A stretch of DNA of 64,000 nucleotides, taken from positions 124,001 through 188,000 of the forward strand of contig PMSV01000021.1 in NCBI GenBank assembly GCA_003168265.1. Direction: 5' to 3'. The notes under the pieces were generated by a model. That model worked only from the letters and a program-made list of their open reading frames with translations, ran no database searches and was not told where the DNA came from. Within the stretch, counting starts at the first letter, position 1, and each line of letters begins with the position of its first letter. This document shows, piece by piece, positions 35,758 to 43,657 of the stretch. Made by a program: the position numbers and the translations under genes. This DNA comes from Chitinophagaceae bacterium (lineage in GTDB: Bacteria; Bacteroidota; Bacteroidia; Chitinophagales; Chitinophagaceae).

Positions 35758-36594
35758 ATGTTTTCTCAACAATTGCTTAAATGGAAATATGCTGCAAATA
35801 GGATTTGCAGCATACAAAATATTTTTACTTTTTTGCTCTTTGCAACACTATTTTATCTTGCATCATATCAGGCTTGCGCACAAGCTGACAAGGTGGAAGT
35901 ACCCGATTGGGCATTGCCTGGATCTGCAACGCATAAACAAGTTGCTCCTCCCGCAGATTTTCATCGCATGACAAGGACAGATAATAAACAAATTGGCATA
36001 TTCGATGGACAAAGCGATGTAGGAGCTGCGCTGGTGCCGGGATCTTCCAGCTACAATAAATCGACAAAGCAATACACTATAGTCTCTGCCGGCTATAATG
36101 TCTGGTATCAGCGTGATGAATTTCGTTATATCTGGAAAAAAATGTCAGGTGATCTGTCACTTGCATCCGACATTAATTTCCCTGACACCGCGGGCTACGG
36201 TGACCGGAAGGCATTTTTGATCATTCGCCAGGACCTCGATGATGATTCAAAAGAAGCATTGGTTGCCCTTCATGGCGCAGGCCTATTGCATTTAGCCTGG
36301 CGACCTGCAAAAGGAGAGATGATGAAGGAGGTACGTGCCAATAAGCGCAAAGGCCAGCCTGACCTGGTAGGCGATCATGTCATGCGTATTGGCATCGAGA
36401 AGCACGGTGATTCGTTTGCACTTTATGTAAGCGAGCATGGCGAACCGATGCACCAGGTAGGAGAACCTATTCAGTTGCATTTTGACGGGCCATTCTATGC
36501 TGGCATTGGCTTCTGTTCACATCTTCCTGCTAAAACAGATACTGCCGTTCTTTCCAATACAGTTTTGGAGAATGCCGCGGGAATGATGAAATGA
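35758..36594 (+). CDS. Secreted lamin-G/concanavalin-like domain protein (DUF1349-like)
   Basis: A 278-residue protein. A hydrophobic segment near residues 22-42 (NIFTFLLFATLFYLASYQAC) acts as signal peptide, with cleavage after ...ACAQA. The mature part looks like a beta-sandwich with strands such as YNVWYQRDEFRYIWKKMSGD and FYAGIGFCSHLPAKTDTAVL, as in DUF1349 or glycosidase-associated concanavalin-type modules. Such domains bind or decorate carbohydrate, and in some Bacteroidota proteins precede TolB propellers, but no propeller is present here. Catalytic residues are not identifiable. It stands alone between divergent and co-directional genes. Confidence 0.6.
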   Translation: MFSQQLLKWKYAANRICSIQNIFTFLLFATLFYLASYQACAQADKVEVPDWALPGSATHKQVAPPADFHRMTRTDNKQIGIFDGQSDVGAALVPGSSSYNKSTKQYTIVSAGYNVWYQRDEFRYIWKKMSGDLSLASDINFPDTAGYGDRKAFLIIRQDLDDDSKEALVALHGAGLLHLAWRPAKGEMMKEVRANKRKGQPDLVGDHVMRIGIEKHGDSFALYVSEHGEPMHQVGEPIQLHFDGPFYAGIGFCSHLPAKTDTAVLSNTVLENAAGMMK

Positions 36595-36738
36595 AAGGAC
36601 CGGGATCGCCTGCGAGGCAACGCAGGAAACAGAAACTTCTTTGTATTAATAATCGACCGATATTGGCTTTATTAAATGGACCCTGTCCGTAGGACAGGAG
36701 CAATTAGCAACCAATCATTCACTCTTAAAAAATAAATT

Positions 36739-37260
36739 ATGCACTTTATCTATGAAAACCTAGGCATCTGGGTAGCCACAACAATTGTCGCCTTGCTTAC
36801 AATATTTTCAGACAAAATCCTTGGTCGAATCCGCTTCAGCCTCAATAAGGCAGATAGCAGGGCCAAATATTTTGAAGAAATGGCTGAGCGCCTAAGCACC
36901 TTTGTCTATTGGGCTGAATTATTTTATGAAGGTTTTGCAACAAACAGATATGAAAACGAGGAATATTACGCTGGACTTTCAGGTAGTATTGACGTGGCTG
37001 TAACTGAGTTGCTAACCAGAGAATATGTTTACAGATCGTGGATGAAGAGCTATTGGAGTAAAGAACAGTTTACTAAATACAACAAAGTGATCACAGCGGT
37101 GAAAAAAGTTGAAGCCGAGAGACATCTGCTACTTGATAAAATGACCGTTGTCAACCTCAAGTCTGATGAAGTTAGACGTAAAGGTTCAATCACATTTGGA
37201 AAAGAATTGAAGGATTTGCATGTTCTCACTGAGAAATTGCTTACAAAAGATATATTGTAA
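36739..37260 (+). CDS. Hypothetical membrane-anchored protein
   Basis: A 173-residue protein not assigned to a family. One N-terminal membrane segment (IWVATTIVALLTIFSDKILG, ~residues 10-29) is followed by a helical, charged cytoplasmic region rich in Tyr, Glu and Lys (AERLSTFVYWAELFYEGF; KKVEAERHLLLDKM). No Cys, no known motif. The ATG at 36739 follows a short AAAAAATAAATT stretch. It has no operon partners within 100 bp. Confidence 0.5.
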   Translation: MHFIYENLGIWVATTIVALLTIFSDKILGRIRFSLNKADSRAKYFEEMAERLSTFVYWAELFYEGFATNRYENEEYYAGLSGSIDVAVTELLTREYVYRSWMKSYWSKEQFTKYNKVITAVKKVEAERHLLLDKMTVVNLKSDEVRRKGSITFGKELKDLHVLTEKLLTKDIL

Positions 37261-37625
37261 AACAGGCTACATAAATAGTCCCTTGCTACTACCATAGCTG
37301 AAATATCCCTTCTCCATCTCATACAACCACATGTTTTAATAGTTTTGGGTAAAATCAGTCTTTCAATTTCAAAGAAGGGGAGTTATAGAAATAACCCTCC
37401 GTTGAGATGCTTGCATATTCTTTATCTGGTAACATTAGGGCTTATGTGAATTATGTAACTAATTTAACAGGTTATGTAACTTTTGCGCCCGGAGAGTCAA
37501 CTACATTCGCAGCTGGTTTTTCATAGGATATTGAACAAAGGGGCTGGATGTCTATCCTGGCTCTTATGTTTTTAAATTCACTTCCCTAAGATTCCCACCC
37601 CACTTTTTTTTAAATCAATAGAAAC
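37261..37625. other. Intergenic region upstream of the lipoprotein gene
   Basis: About 365 bp. TAACTTTTG near 37475-37483 resembles the -7 element but with one extra base. No gene recognised. Confidence 0.3.
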
Positions 37626-38189
37626 ATGCTCAAAGAAATGAATATAAAGATTTTACTTTTATATGCTTCTCTTTTTCTTTTTACAAGATGTTCTACAAAG
37701 ACCACTGTACAAGTATTAAGGCATCCGCTGATACAATTTGACTATAATAACAATATATCATGGACAGACAATAGTTACCTTTTTGAACCCCCGGTCCAGG
37801 TCGTCGTATATCCCGCTGATACTTTGTTGCCAGGCAAAATTTATACAAGATTTTCACTTCAGGCAACCGGCAGGGATAGTAAGGGGAATACCCTTCAATT
37901 GAATCTCTTGTTCGATGCTTCGGATCCAACGCAATTAATTGGTTCATATAAACCCGCTTATACATCCGGGAATGGATTATCACAGGTCGAATTATTCAAC
38001 CTGCAGAATAATGCCCTGGCAGATTACGGGCTCTGCCCAAATGATACAAATTCTATCCTGGTTATTCAACGCCAAAGCGAAGCAGAAAGCCTGATTGCCG
38101 GTAATTTTCAGGTGAATTTGTGCAACGTGAGGGACAGTTCACTAAAAATTCTAATCACCAATGGGATTTTTACCGATATCACTTATTGA
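37626..38189 (+). CDS. Putative lipoprotein, unknown function
   Basis: A 187-residue protein beginning MLKEMNIKILLLYASLFLFTRC. The hydrophobic signal followed by FTRCS fits a lipobox with Cys near residue 22; ATG at 37638 would shorten the leader to a more usual length. The mature protein is beta-rich with Ig-like strands (YTRFSLQATGRDSKGNTLQL, near residues 70-89). No family recognised. It ends 11 bp before the outer-membrane protein gene and is likely co-transcribed with the two genes after it. Confidence 0.55.
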   Translation: MLKEMNIKILLLYASLFLFTRCSTKTTVQVLRHPLIQFDYNNNISWTDNSYLFEPPVQVVVYPADTLLPGKIYTRFSLQATGRDSKGNTLQLNLLFDASDPTQLIGSYKPAYTSGNGLSQVELFNLQNNALADYGLCPNDTNSILVIQRQSEAESLIAGNFQVNLCNVRDSSLKILITNGIFTDITY

Positions 38190-38200
38190 AAAGAAAAACA

Positions 38201-39196
38201 ATGATTTTTATGAAGCTTAGTTTTACCAGTTTTTGTATTATACAATTTATAACGCTCTTCTCAGTTTCATCGGCCTTCACTCAGTCTGGCACCCCAGCCG
38301 ATACAGTTAAGCCATTAAAGGCACAGGTGAATGCGGGGTTTGACGTGATCATCAAGAAAAACGGTGTCATTCTTTACGGAATAGTAAAAGAAGTAGGCCA
38401 GCAATTGATCCGGTACCAACGTACCGATATTCCGGACGGGCCGATCTACACCGTGCCCCGGGAAGAGATCTTCGCGATCAGTTATCGCAACCAGGTAAAG
38501 GATATATTGAATCCATTAAAAGACACGTCGGTCACAGTGCCACAGACAATCATACATGACAGTACACCTGCTGTTCACGACACCGTCTTTGTGCATGATA
38601 CAACTGCCGCGACAACAAAACAATTCCATAAACCCGACAGTTTATCCAAAAGCAATCATTTTCGGCAAGGCGACCTGAGGATCGGCATCGGCTTTCTACG
38701 CAGCTATACGAGAGTAAATCAGGCAAGCCAGTATGCCTCCACTTTCAATTTTCCGATTATCAGTATTGCATATGATGTTAGTTTTCGCGAACATGTTCGA
38801 CTGGGCATTCAGGCCTCTTTTGGGCCTCATAAATTTACCGGTCAAAGCTACAGTAGCTACGATAGCCTGCAGACCAACACCGTAATGAAGGAATATATAT
38901 TCATGTTAGATGGATATGGCATTTATTATTTTCCATATCGTACAGAGAGGATTAAGCCTTATGTCCTGGGGGGATTGGGCATCCACAGCTCTCATGTAAA
39001 CACAGAATATGATTTAGATTTTGTCAATGAAGCTAACCATACGCTTGCAGTGATGTCTGGAAACAATGCAATAAGCATTGGAATTTTGGCAAGAATAGGC
39101 GCCGAATACAACCTTAACAATAACCTGAGCGCATTTGGAGATGTGGGAATCGGAGCTTCGATACTAAGCTTTGGTATTCGTGCTCATTTAAATTAA
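38201..39196 (+). CDS. Outer-membrane beta-barrel domain protein
   Basis: ATG at 38201 (or 38210) gives a signal peptide (FTSFCIIQFITLFSVSSAFTQ). An earlier in-frame start would overlap the previous gene by 70 bp without adding recognisable sequence. After the signal comes a domain found repeatedly in Bacteroidota (VIIKKNGVILYGIVKEVG ... IYTVPREEIFAISY, ~residues 30-80) that may bind an envelope partner. A His-Asp linker with repeated HDT/HDS units (IIHDSTPAVHDTVFVHDTTA) follows, then a C-terminal ~190-residue outer-membrane beta-barrel with alternating aromatic strands. A porin-like or sensory role is possible. No substrate evidence. Confidence 0.65.
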   Translation: MIFMKLSFTSFCIIQFITLFSVSSAFTQSGTPADTVKPLKAQVNAGFDVIIKKNGVILYGIVKEVGQQLIRYQRTDIPDGPIYTVPREEIFAISYRNQVKDILNPLKDTSVTVPQTIIHDSTPAVHDTVFVHDTTAATTKQFHKPDSLSKSNHFRQGDLRIGIGFLRSYTRVNQASQYASTFNFPIISIAYDVSFREHVRLGIQASFGPHKFTGQSYSSYDSLQTNTVMKEYIFMLDGYGIYYFPYRTERIKPYVLGGLGIHSSHVNTEYDLDFVNEANHTLAVMSGNNAISIGILARIGAEYNLNNNLSAFGDVGIGASILSFGIRAHLN

Positions 39197-39215
39197 ACAA
39201 TCAAAAAAATTAATT

Positions 39216-39839
39216 GTGATGAATAAAAGATTTTTACCGACACTTGCTATATCCCTGTTTTTATTTTTGATTGGAAACGCACAGGATGCCCCTACCCGCA
39301 GTCGGGATGGTGTTTTAGCACTTGAACTTGGGGCTTCACTTAATTACTACTATGGCGAACCTGGCCAGAACATTGATAAATTCGAGAATGACCGGGTAAA
39401 CTGGCAACTTAATGGAATGCTCGGGATCACCATCGCAAAAGACAGGGCAGATCGCAGGACAATGCTTGCTGCCTTCGGCGCATTTGGATTTAATAATAGT
39501 AATACTTTAGCTAGCCTTTTACAAGACCAACAGTACACCAGTGCGGCCACCAGCCAGGCCCAGGAAAATAATTTCTACCAGGTCGAGGGTGGCATTATGA
39601 TACTTGATATGATACGCCTTAGTACTGGAGTAGGGCAGCAAAACTTCAACAGTCAATCGCTGATCTACTCGAATGGGATATTGACAAATGCTACTTACTT
39701 CAAATACAATTCTTCGACAGTAGGTGTCAAACTGAACCTCGGACCGGTTGCATGGACCCTGAACTGCAATTTTGCTTATGGTCAGGATTATAATAAAACA
39801 GTGATTACGCCAAATACTGGATTAATGTTACGGTTTTAA
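39216..39839 (+). CDS. Small outer-membrane beta-barrel protein
   Basis: A 207-residue protein with signal peptide (LPTLAISLFLFLIGNAQ, ~residues 7-23). The rest alternates polar and hydrophobic strands with Gly/Asn turns and ends MLRF, the terminal Phe typical of barrel proteins. It is 19 bp downstream of the previous barrel gene and follows the same strand, so it is probably the third gene of one transcript. No specific family. Confidence 0.6.
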   Translation: MMNKRFLPTLAISLFLFLIGNAQDAPTRSRDGVLALELGASLNYYYGEPGQNIDKFENDRVNWQLNGMLGITIAKDRADRRTMLAAFGAFGFNNSNTLASLLQDQQYTSAATSQAQENNFYQVEGGIMILDMIRLSTGVGQQNFNSQSLIYSNGILTNATYFKYNSSTVGVKLNLGPVAWTLNCNFAYGQDYNKTVITPNTGLMLRF

Positions 39840-39844
39840 CCAAG

Positions 39845-40090
39845 TTCAATAGTGGCATTTTTTATTCTTTCGATCAGAATGCTTATTACATCATCCATTA
39901 ATACGAGACCGGACTTTAAAAGGCCAATGCGGATCTGCTCATGCTGGGTGCTGGAAATATCTTCTATAATATCGGCCAAACCTAGTTCTATCCGGGCCAA
40001 AGCAGCCCCAGTAGTGCTAATTCAGCTTCAACTGGCATTTTGCAGGGGATACTTACTATATTTTTTATGAAAATATTAAATGATGAATAG
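39845..40090 (+). pseudogene. Decayed coding remnant
   Basis: One frame reads as plausible protein for 81 codons (NSGIFYSFDQNAYYIIH; KANADLLMLGAGNIFYNIGQ; FYPGQSSPSSANSASTG) but is interrupted by three in-frame stops. It lies immediately after the barrel gene, so it may be an old paralogue or tail. Low confidence, based only on residue composition. Confidence 0.3.
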
Positions 40091-40363
40091 TCATTAAGGG
40101 TTTTGATTATAAAATTCTCACTTCTGCTTTGAGCATTATCGTTCGAGCCTCACCGGGTGTGAATTATACTATTTTTTGCATGTAGGATGTAAGGTCCGGG
40201 AGTTTAGATTGACTCAATTTTGTTGAAAGGAATAAAGCAGGAAATAAAAGCCGTATTTGGGTGATTCTGATAAAGCATGTGATTTCAGGAAGCAGGAAGG
40301 CATAATAGGAAAAATATTCTTTTACCCGATAGAATTCAAATTTACAACTTAAATGATTTCAAT
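40091..40363. other. Intergenic region upstream of YceI operon
   Basis: About 270 bp, no gene recognised; expected to contain the promoter of the YceI-porin operon. Confidence 0.35.
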
Positions 40364-40993
40364 ATGATAACCGATAGGCATTCTCTTTTTTCCCGTCCGT
40401 ATATAGCATATGCTCTGATAGGTCTGGCCATTTTACTGATGGCATTCTCGGTCGCCCCGATAAAGGGTATTGATAACATGGCTGCGGGATCAGCGGAAGC
40501 TGACATTAAGGTTTTGGGTACTTCTAATATTCATAACTGGACAATGGAAGATAAAGACGTCACTTGCACGGCCAGGTTTACATATGCTGCAGGCAAGTCG
40601 GATATGCCAGCGGGCCTGGAAGGATTTGGTTTTACATTTCCTGTCCACAATCTAAAGAGCGGAGAATCGGGTATGGACTCTAAGGCTTATGATGCTATGA
40701 AGGTGAAGAACAACGTCAATATCGTTTTTATGGCGTCTTCTTCTACAGTTAAACCTGGAACTGGCAGCCAGTTCAGCGTAAAGAGCGATGGCAGACTGAC
40801 GATCGCGGGTGTGAGCAAATTAATAACTCTGACTGCGGCATGTATGGCAAAGGCCGATGGATCAATTACCTGTACCGGAACCTACAAATTGCTGATGAGT
40901 GATTATCAGATCAAGCCGCCAACCTATATGTTAGGAGCGCTGAAAACGGGAAATGCCCTGATGATCGACTTCACTATGATTGTTAAGAAGTAG
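40364..40993 (+). CDS. YceI-family lipid-binding protein
   Basis: A 209-residue exported protein. An N-terminal hydrophobic segment (AYALIGLAILLMAFSVAP, ~14-31) is a signal or anchor. The YceI lipocalin-like barrel follows: ADIKVLGTSNIHNWTMED (~45-62), the FPVHNLKSGESGMDSKAYDAM block and the terminal YKLLMSDYQIKPPTYMLG. YceI proteins bind isoprenoid-type lipids in the periplasm. It is first in a four-gene operon (next start 8 bp after its stop). Confidence 0.85.
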   Translation: MITDRHSLFSRPYIAYALIGLAILLMAFSVAPIKGIDNMAAGSAEADIKVLGTSNIHNWTMEDKDVTCTARFTYAAGKSDMPAGLEGFGFTFPVHNLKSGESGMDSKAYDAMKVKNNVNIVFMASSSTVKPGTGSQFSVKSDGRLTIAGVSKLITLTAACMAKADGSITCTGTYKLLMSDYQIKPPTYMLGALKTGNALMIDFTMIVKK

Positions 40994-41001
40994 GAAGGAC
41001 C

Positions 41002-41412
41002 GTGCACAAAAAGATCATCTTCCAGGGGTTGGCTGCAGGATTGGCTTTGTTAGTTCTCAGTATTTTGGGTTTATACGGGACCATTTGGATATTCCCTTCC
41101 CTGGCCGTCCAGTATTTTGGTCCCACTTTCGATACCCAATCTGAAAGGGCTATCCTTTATTTTATTCACCCCTTTATAGCTGGTTTGGCGCTCGCATGGT
41201 TTTGGGATCGCTGTAAGGGAATGTTAAAGGGCTCTTTCCTGGGACGTGGGATCGAATTCGGAGTGCTCTACTGGCTGGTGGCCATCTTCCCGATGATGTG
41301 GCTGATTTACAGCGCCATTAATGTGTCAATCCTGCTAGTGGTTAGTTGGCTGGCATTCGGGTTGATCCAGGCAATATTAGCCGGCCTCCTTTTAGAGAAA
41401 ATGAATGCCTGA
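41002..41412 (+). CDS. Small integral membrane protein
   Basis: A 136-residue protein starting at GTG 41002, eight bases after the YceI stop, with GGAAGGAC just upstream as a ribosome site. Four membrane helices are visible (LAAGLALLVLSILGLYGTIW; HPFIAGLALAWFW; VLYWLVAIFPMMWLIYSAI; LLVVSWLAFGLIQAILAGLL). No family is recognised with certainty. Its position between two YceI genes suggests that it works with them, possibly as an electron-transfer or lipid-related membrane partner. Its stop overlaps the next gene by 8 bp. Confidence 0.65.
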   Translation: MHKKIIFQGLAAGLALLVLSILGLYGTIWIFPSLAVQYFGPTFDTQSERAILYFIHPFIAGLALAWFWDRCKGMLKGSFLGRGIEFGVLYWLVAIFPMMWLIYSAINVSILLVVSWLAFGLIQAILAGLLLEKMNA

Positions 41413-42022
41413 AGGCAGCAGAGCTATCCACATGAAAAATTGCATCCTGTTTTTGTTGGCTACATGGCCCCTTGCTGGCCTGGATCTATCTCGCCAAAGT
41501 GAATATCAACTCTCCAGGGGATATAAGGTTACCATTCACGGTACCATGAGCATTCACGACTGGGTGGAGACTGTAGGTGAGGTGAATGGGGACATGATAG
41601 CCGGCCAGCGTGCTGGCGGCGGCATAGATCTGACCTCCATTCGCATAGTCATGTATGTCCGGTCTATCAGGAGCGACATGGGGACAGTTATGGATAAAAA
41701 GACTTATATGGCTCTCAAGGCGGATGCTGATCCTCAGATCACTTTCCTGCTCGACGCTCCAATGACGCTGCTGCCGTCCAAGGGGAAAGAGAAGCCCATG
41801 GCGCTACCGGGGCATTTGACACTGGCCGGAGTGACCAGGCCCGTTGCCCTTTTGGTTGATTATTTTGACTTCAGTTCAGATAGTATGCGGTTCGAAGGCA
41901 GGCAATCGATCAAAATGACCGAATTCGGGGTGAAACCTCCTTCGACGTTGTTTGGGACATTGAATGCCGGATCCGATATCACCATTTATTTTAAAACAGT
42001 TTTTACAATTCTAACAAAATGA
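41405..42022 (+). CDS. Second YceI-family protein
   Basis: A 205-residue protein with the YceI pattern: YKVTIHGTMSIHDWVETVGE (~residues 35-54), MDKKTYMALKAD, the LPGHLTLAGVTRPVALLVDY block and KMTEFGVKPPSTLFGTL near the end. ATG at 41405 overlaps the previous gene; ATG at 41432 (MKNCILFLLATWPLAG) gives a better signal peptide and may be the real start. It differs strongly from the first YceI, so this is not a recent duplication. Its stop overlaps the porin start (ATGA). Confidence 0.85.
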   Translation: MPEGSRAIHMKNCILFLLATWPLAGLDLSRQSEYQLSRGYKVTIHGTMSIHDWVETVGEVNGDMIAGQRAGGGIDLTSIRIVMYVRSIRSDMGTVMDKKTYMALKADADPQITFLLDAPMTLLPSKGKEKPMALPGHLTLAGVTRPVALLVDYFDFSSDSMRFEGRQSIKMTEFGVKPPSTLFGTLNAGSDITIYFKTVFTILTK

Positions 42023-43383
42023 ACAGTTCAACTAAAGTCGTTGGCATCTTATGGGTTCTTATGACCATCCTTGAGTCATCCGCTTTTACGCAACACCAGG
42101 TTATGCAATATTTCCGACCGAATGACCAAAGGGGCATCAATGTCTTCGAGACTGGTAAGGATGATACCACATCCTTTCATCATTTGAAGGTAAAGGTCGG
42201 GGGGAATTTCGAACAGAGCTACCAGATGTTGCGGGATAAGAATACGGCCGTGCCGATGACAGAGACAGATTTCACCGGCAATGTAAATAGTCTGACCCCA
42301 TTGACCAACGGATTCGATCTGGCCATGGCAAACCTCAATATCGACGCGCAATTAACAGATGGGATAAGGGTACAACTTGTTGCATATCTTGCTTCAAGGC
42401 ACCATGAAGACGCCTGGGTGAAAGGCGGCTATATCCAATTCGACAAACTGCTCTTCCTTCATAGTAGTCTGATCGATACTCTAATGAAGAGCTTTACGAT
42501 CAAGATCGGGCAGTTTGATGTGGATTACGGAGATCAGCATTATCGCAGAACGGATGGCGGCAATACCATTTACAATCCGTTCATTGAAAATTATATTATG
42601 GATGAATTTGCCACCGAACTCGGAGGCGAAATTTATTACCATCATCCCTCAGGTTTGTTCCTGATGCTTGGAGTTACCAATGGAGAATTGGATCCGACCG
42701 TCGTTGCAGGTGCCAACATCGACTCGGCGACCGGGAACCCCAATCATTATGATCCTGCTTTTCAGGGCAAACTAGGATTTGACAAGCAGTTCACTAAGGA
42801 TTTACGGTTCAGGGTTACCGGCTCGATCTACAGCGATCACAGCGCCAACAGCAATACACTTTTTGGGGGGGACAGGACTGGCTCTCATTATTTCGACGTG
42901 ATGGAAAATCCAAATGTGGCGAAGGGGACCGTGCTCTCCGATGAAAACGACTATAGCCCATTTTCGGGTCGTTTCAATCCCGGATTCAGCGAAGAGGTCA
43001 ATACTTTCATGATCAATCCATTTGTGAAGTATAAGGGGCTGGAATTTTTTGGTACATATGAAAATGCAAAGGGAAGGAAGATTACCGAATTCACCGAGCG
43101 CCAGGCCATTCAGTATGCGGCTGACCTGATTTACCGGTTTCCTGCACATAGAGAGAATTTTTGGATCGGGGTGCGATATAATACCGTTAAGTCTGGAGTG
43201 CAGGGTTATACCCAGGACATCACGATCAACCGCGAGGTGGCTTCCGCAGGCTGGTTTTTGACAAGGAATATAATGCTGAAAGCAGAGTATGTTCACCAGG
43301 TTTATCTGGATTACCCTGATACGAATATCTTAAATGGCGGTAAATTCTACGGAACAATGCTGGAAGCGTCTATTGCTTTCTAA
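42019..43383 (+). CDS. Outer-membrane porin (OprO/P-like)
   Basis: A 454-residue barrel with a signal peptide (VVGILWVLMTILESSAFTQ, ~6-24). Long alternating strands, repeated aromatic girdles and a terminal Phe (TMLEASIAF) show an outer-membrane barrel. YIQFDKLLF...FTIKIGQFDVDYGDQHYRR resembles phosphate-selective porin O/P family members of Bacteroidota. It is translationally coupled to the second YceI gene. The operon therefore pairs two periplasmic lipid-binding proteins and a membrane protein with an outer-membrane channel. Confidence 0.75.
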   Translation: MNSSTKVVGILWVLMTILESSAFTQHQVMQYFRPNDQRGINVFETGKDDTTSFHHLKVKVGGNFEQSYQMLRDKNTAVPMTETDFTGNVNSLTPLTNGFDLAMANLNIDAQLTDGIRVQLVAYLASRHHEDAWVKGGYIQFDKLLFLHSSLIDTLMKSFTIKIGQFDVDYGDQHYRRTDGGNTIYNPFIENYIMDEFATELGGEIYYHHPSGLFLMLGVTNGELDPTVVAGANIDSATGNPNHYDPAFQGKLGFDKQFTKDLRFRVTGSIYSDHSANSNTLFGGDRTGSHYFDVMENPNVAKGTVLSDENDYSPFSGRFNPGFSEEVNTFMINPFVKYKGLEFFGTYENAKGRKITEFTERQAIQYAADLIYRFPAHRENFWIGVRYNTVKSGVQGYTQDITINREVASAGWFLTRNIMLKAEYVHQVYLDYPDTNILNGGKFYGTMLEASIAF

Positions 43384-43657
43384 AATTAAACAACTTAGTA
43401 TATCCTTCCGCAATTTGTCATACTACAGAAACGAATGGCCCTGACTTCTAAAATTGATTTACAGAATAATGTACATAGGCCGCAATGGTTCGTAGTTATT
43501 TGAATGTTTTCTATTTTTCTGATGCGATTCTGGTTATAAGCGAAGCTCAATTTTTCCTAAATGAAGGATTGCTTTTAATATTATTTATGATCTTTTTATT
43601 CAAACACTTATCTTTTTATTTTTCCACATTAGCTAATAGCACAATAGGTTATTTATA
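43384..43657. other. Intergenic region upstream of the P-type ATPase
   Basis: About 270 AT-rich bases. No terminator hairpin or metal-responsive operator was recognised. Confidence 0.3.

Noticed and set aside
38120-38200. Upstream start for the barrel protein
   Set aside because: It would overlap the lipoprotein gene by 70 bp and remove the signal peptide from the N-terminus.
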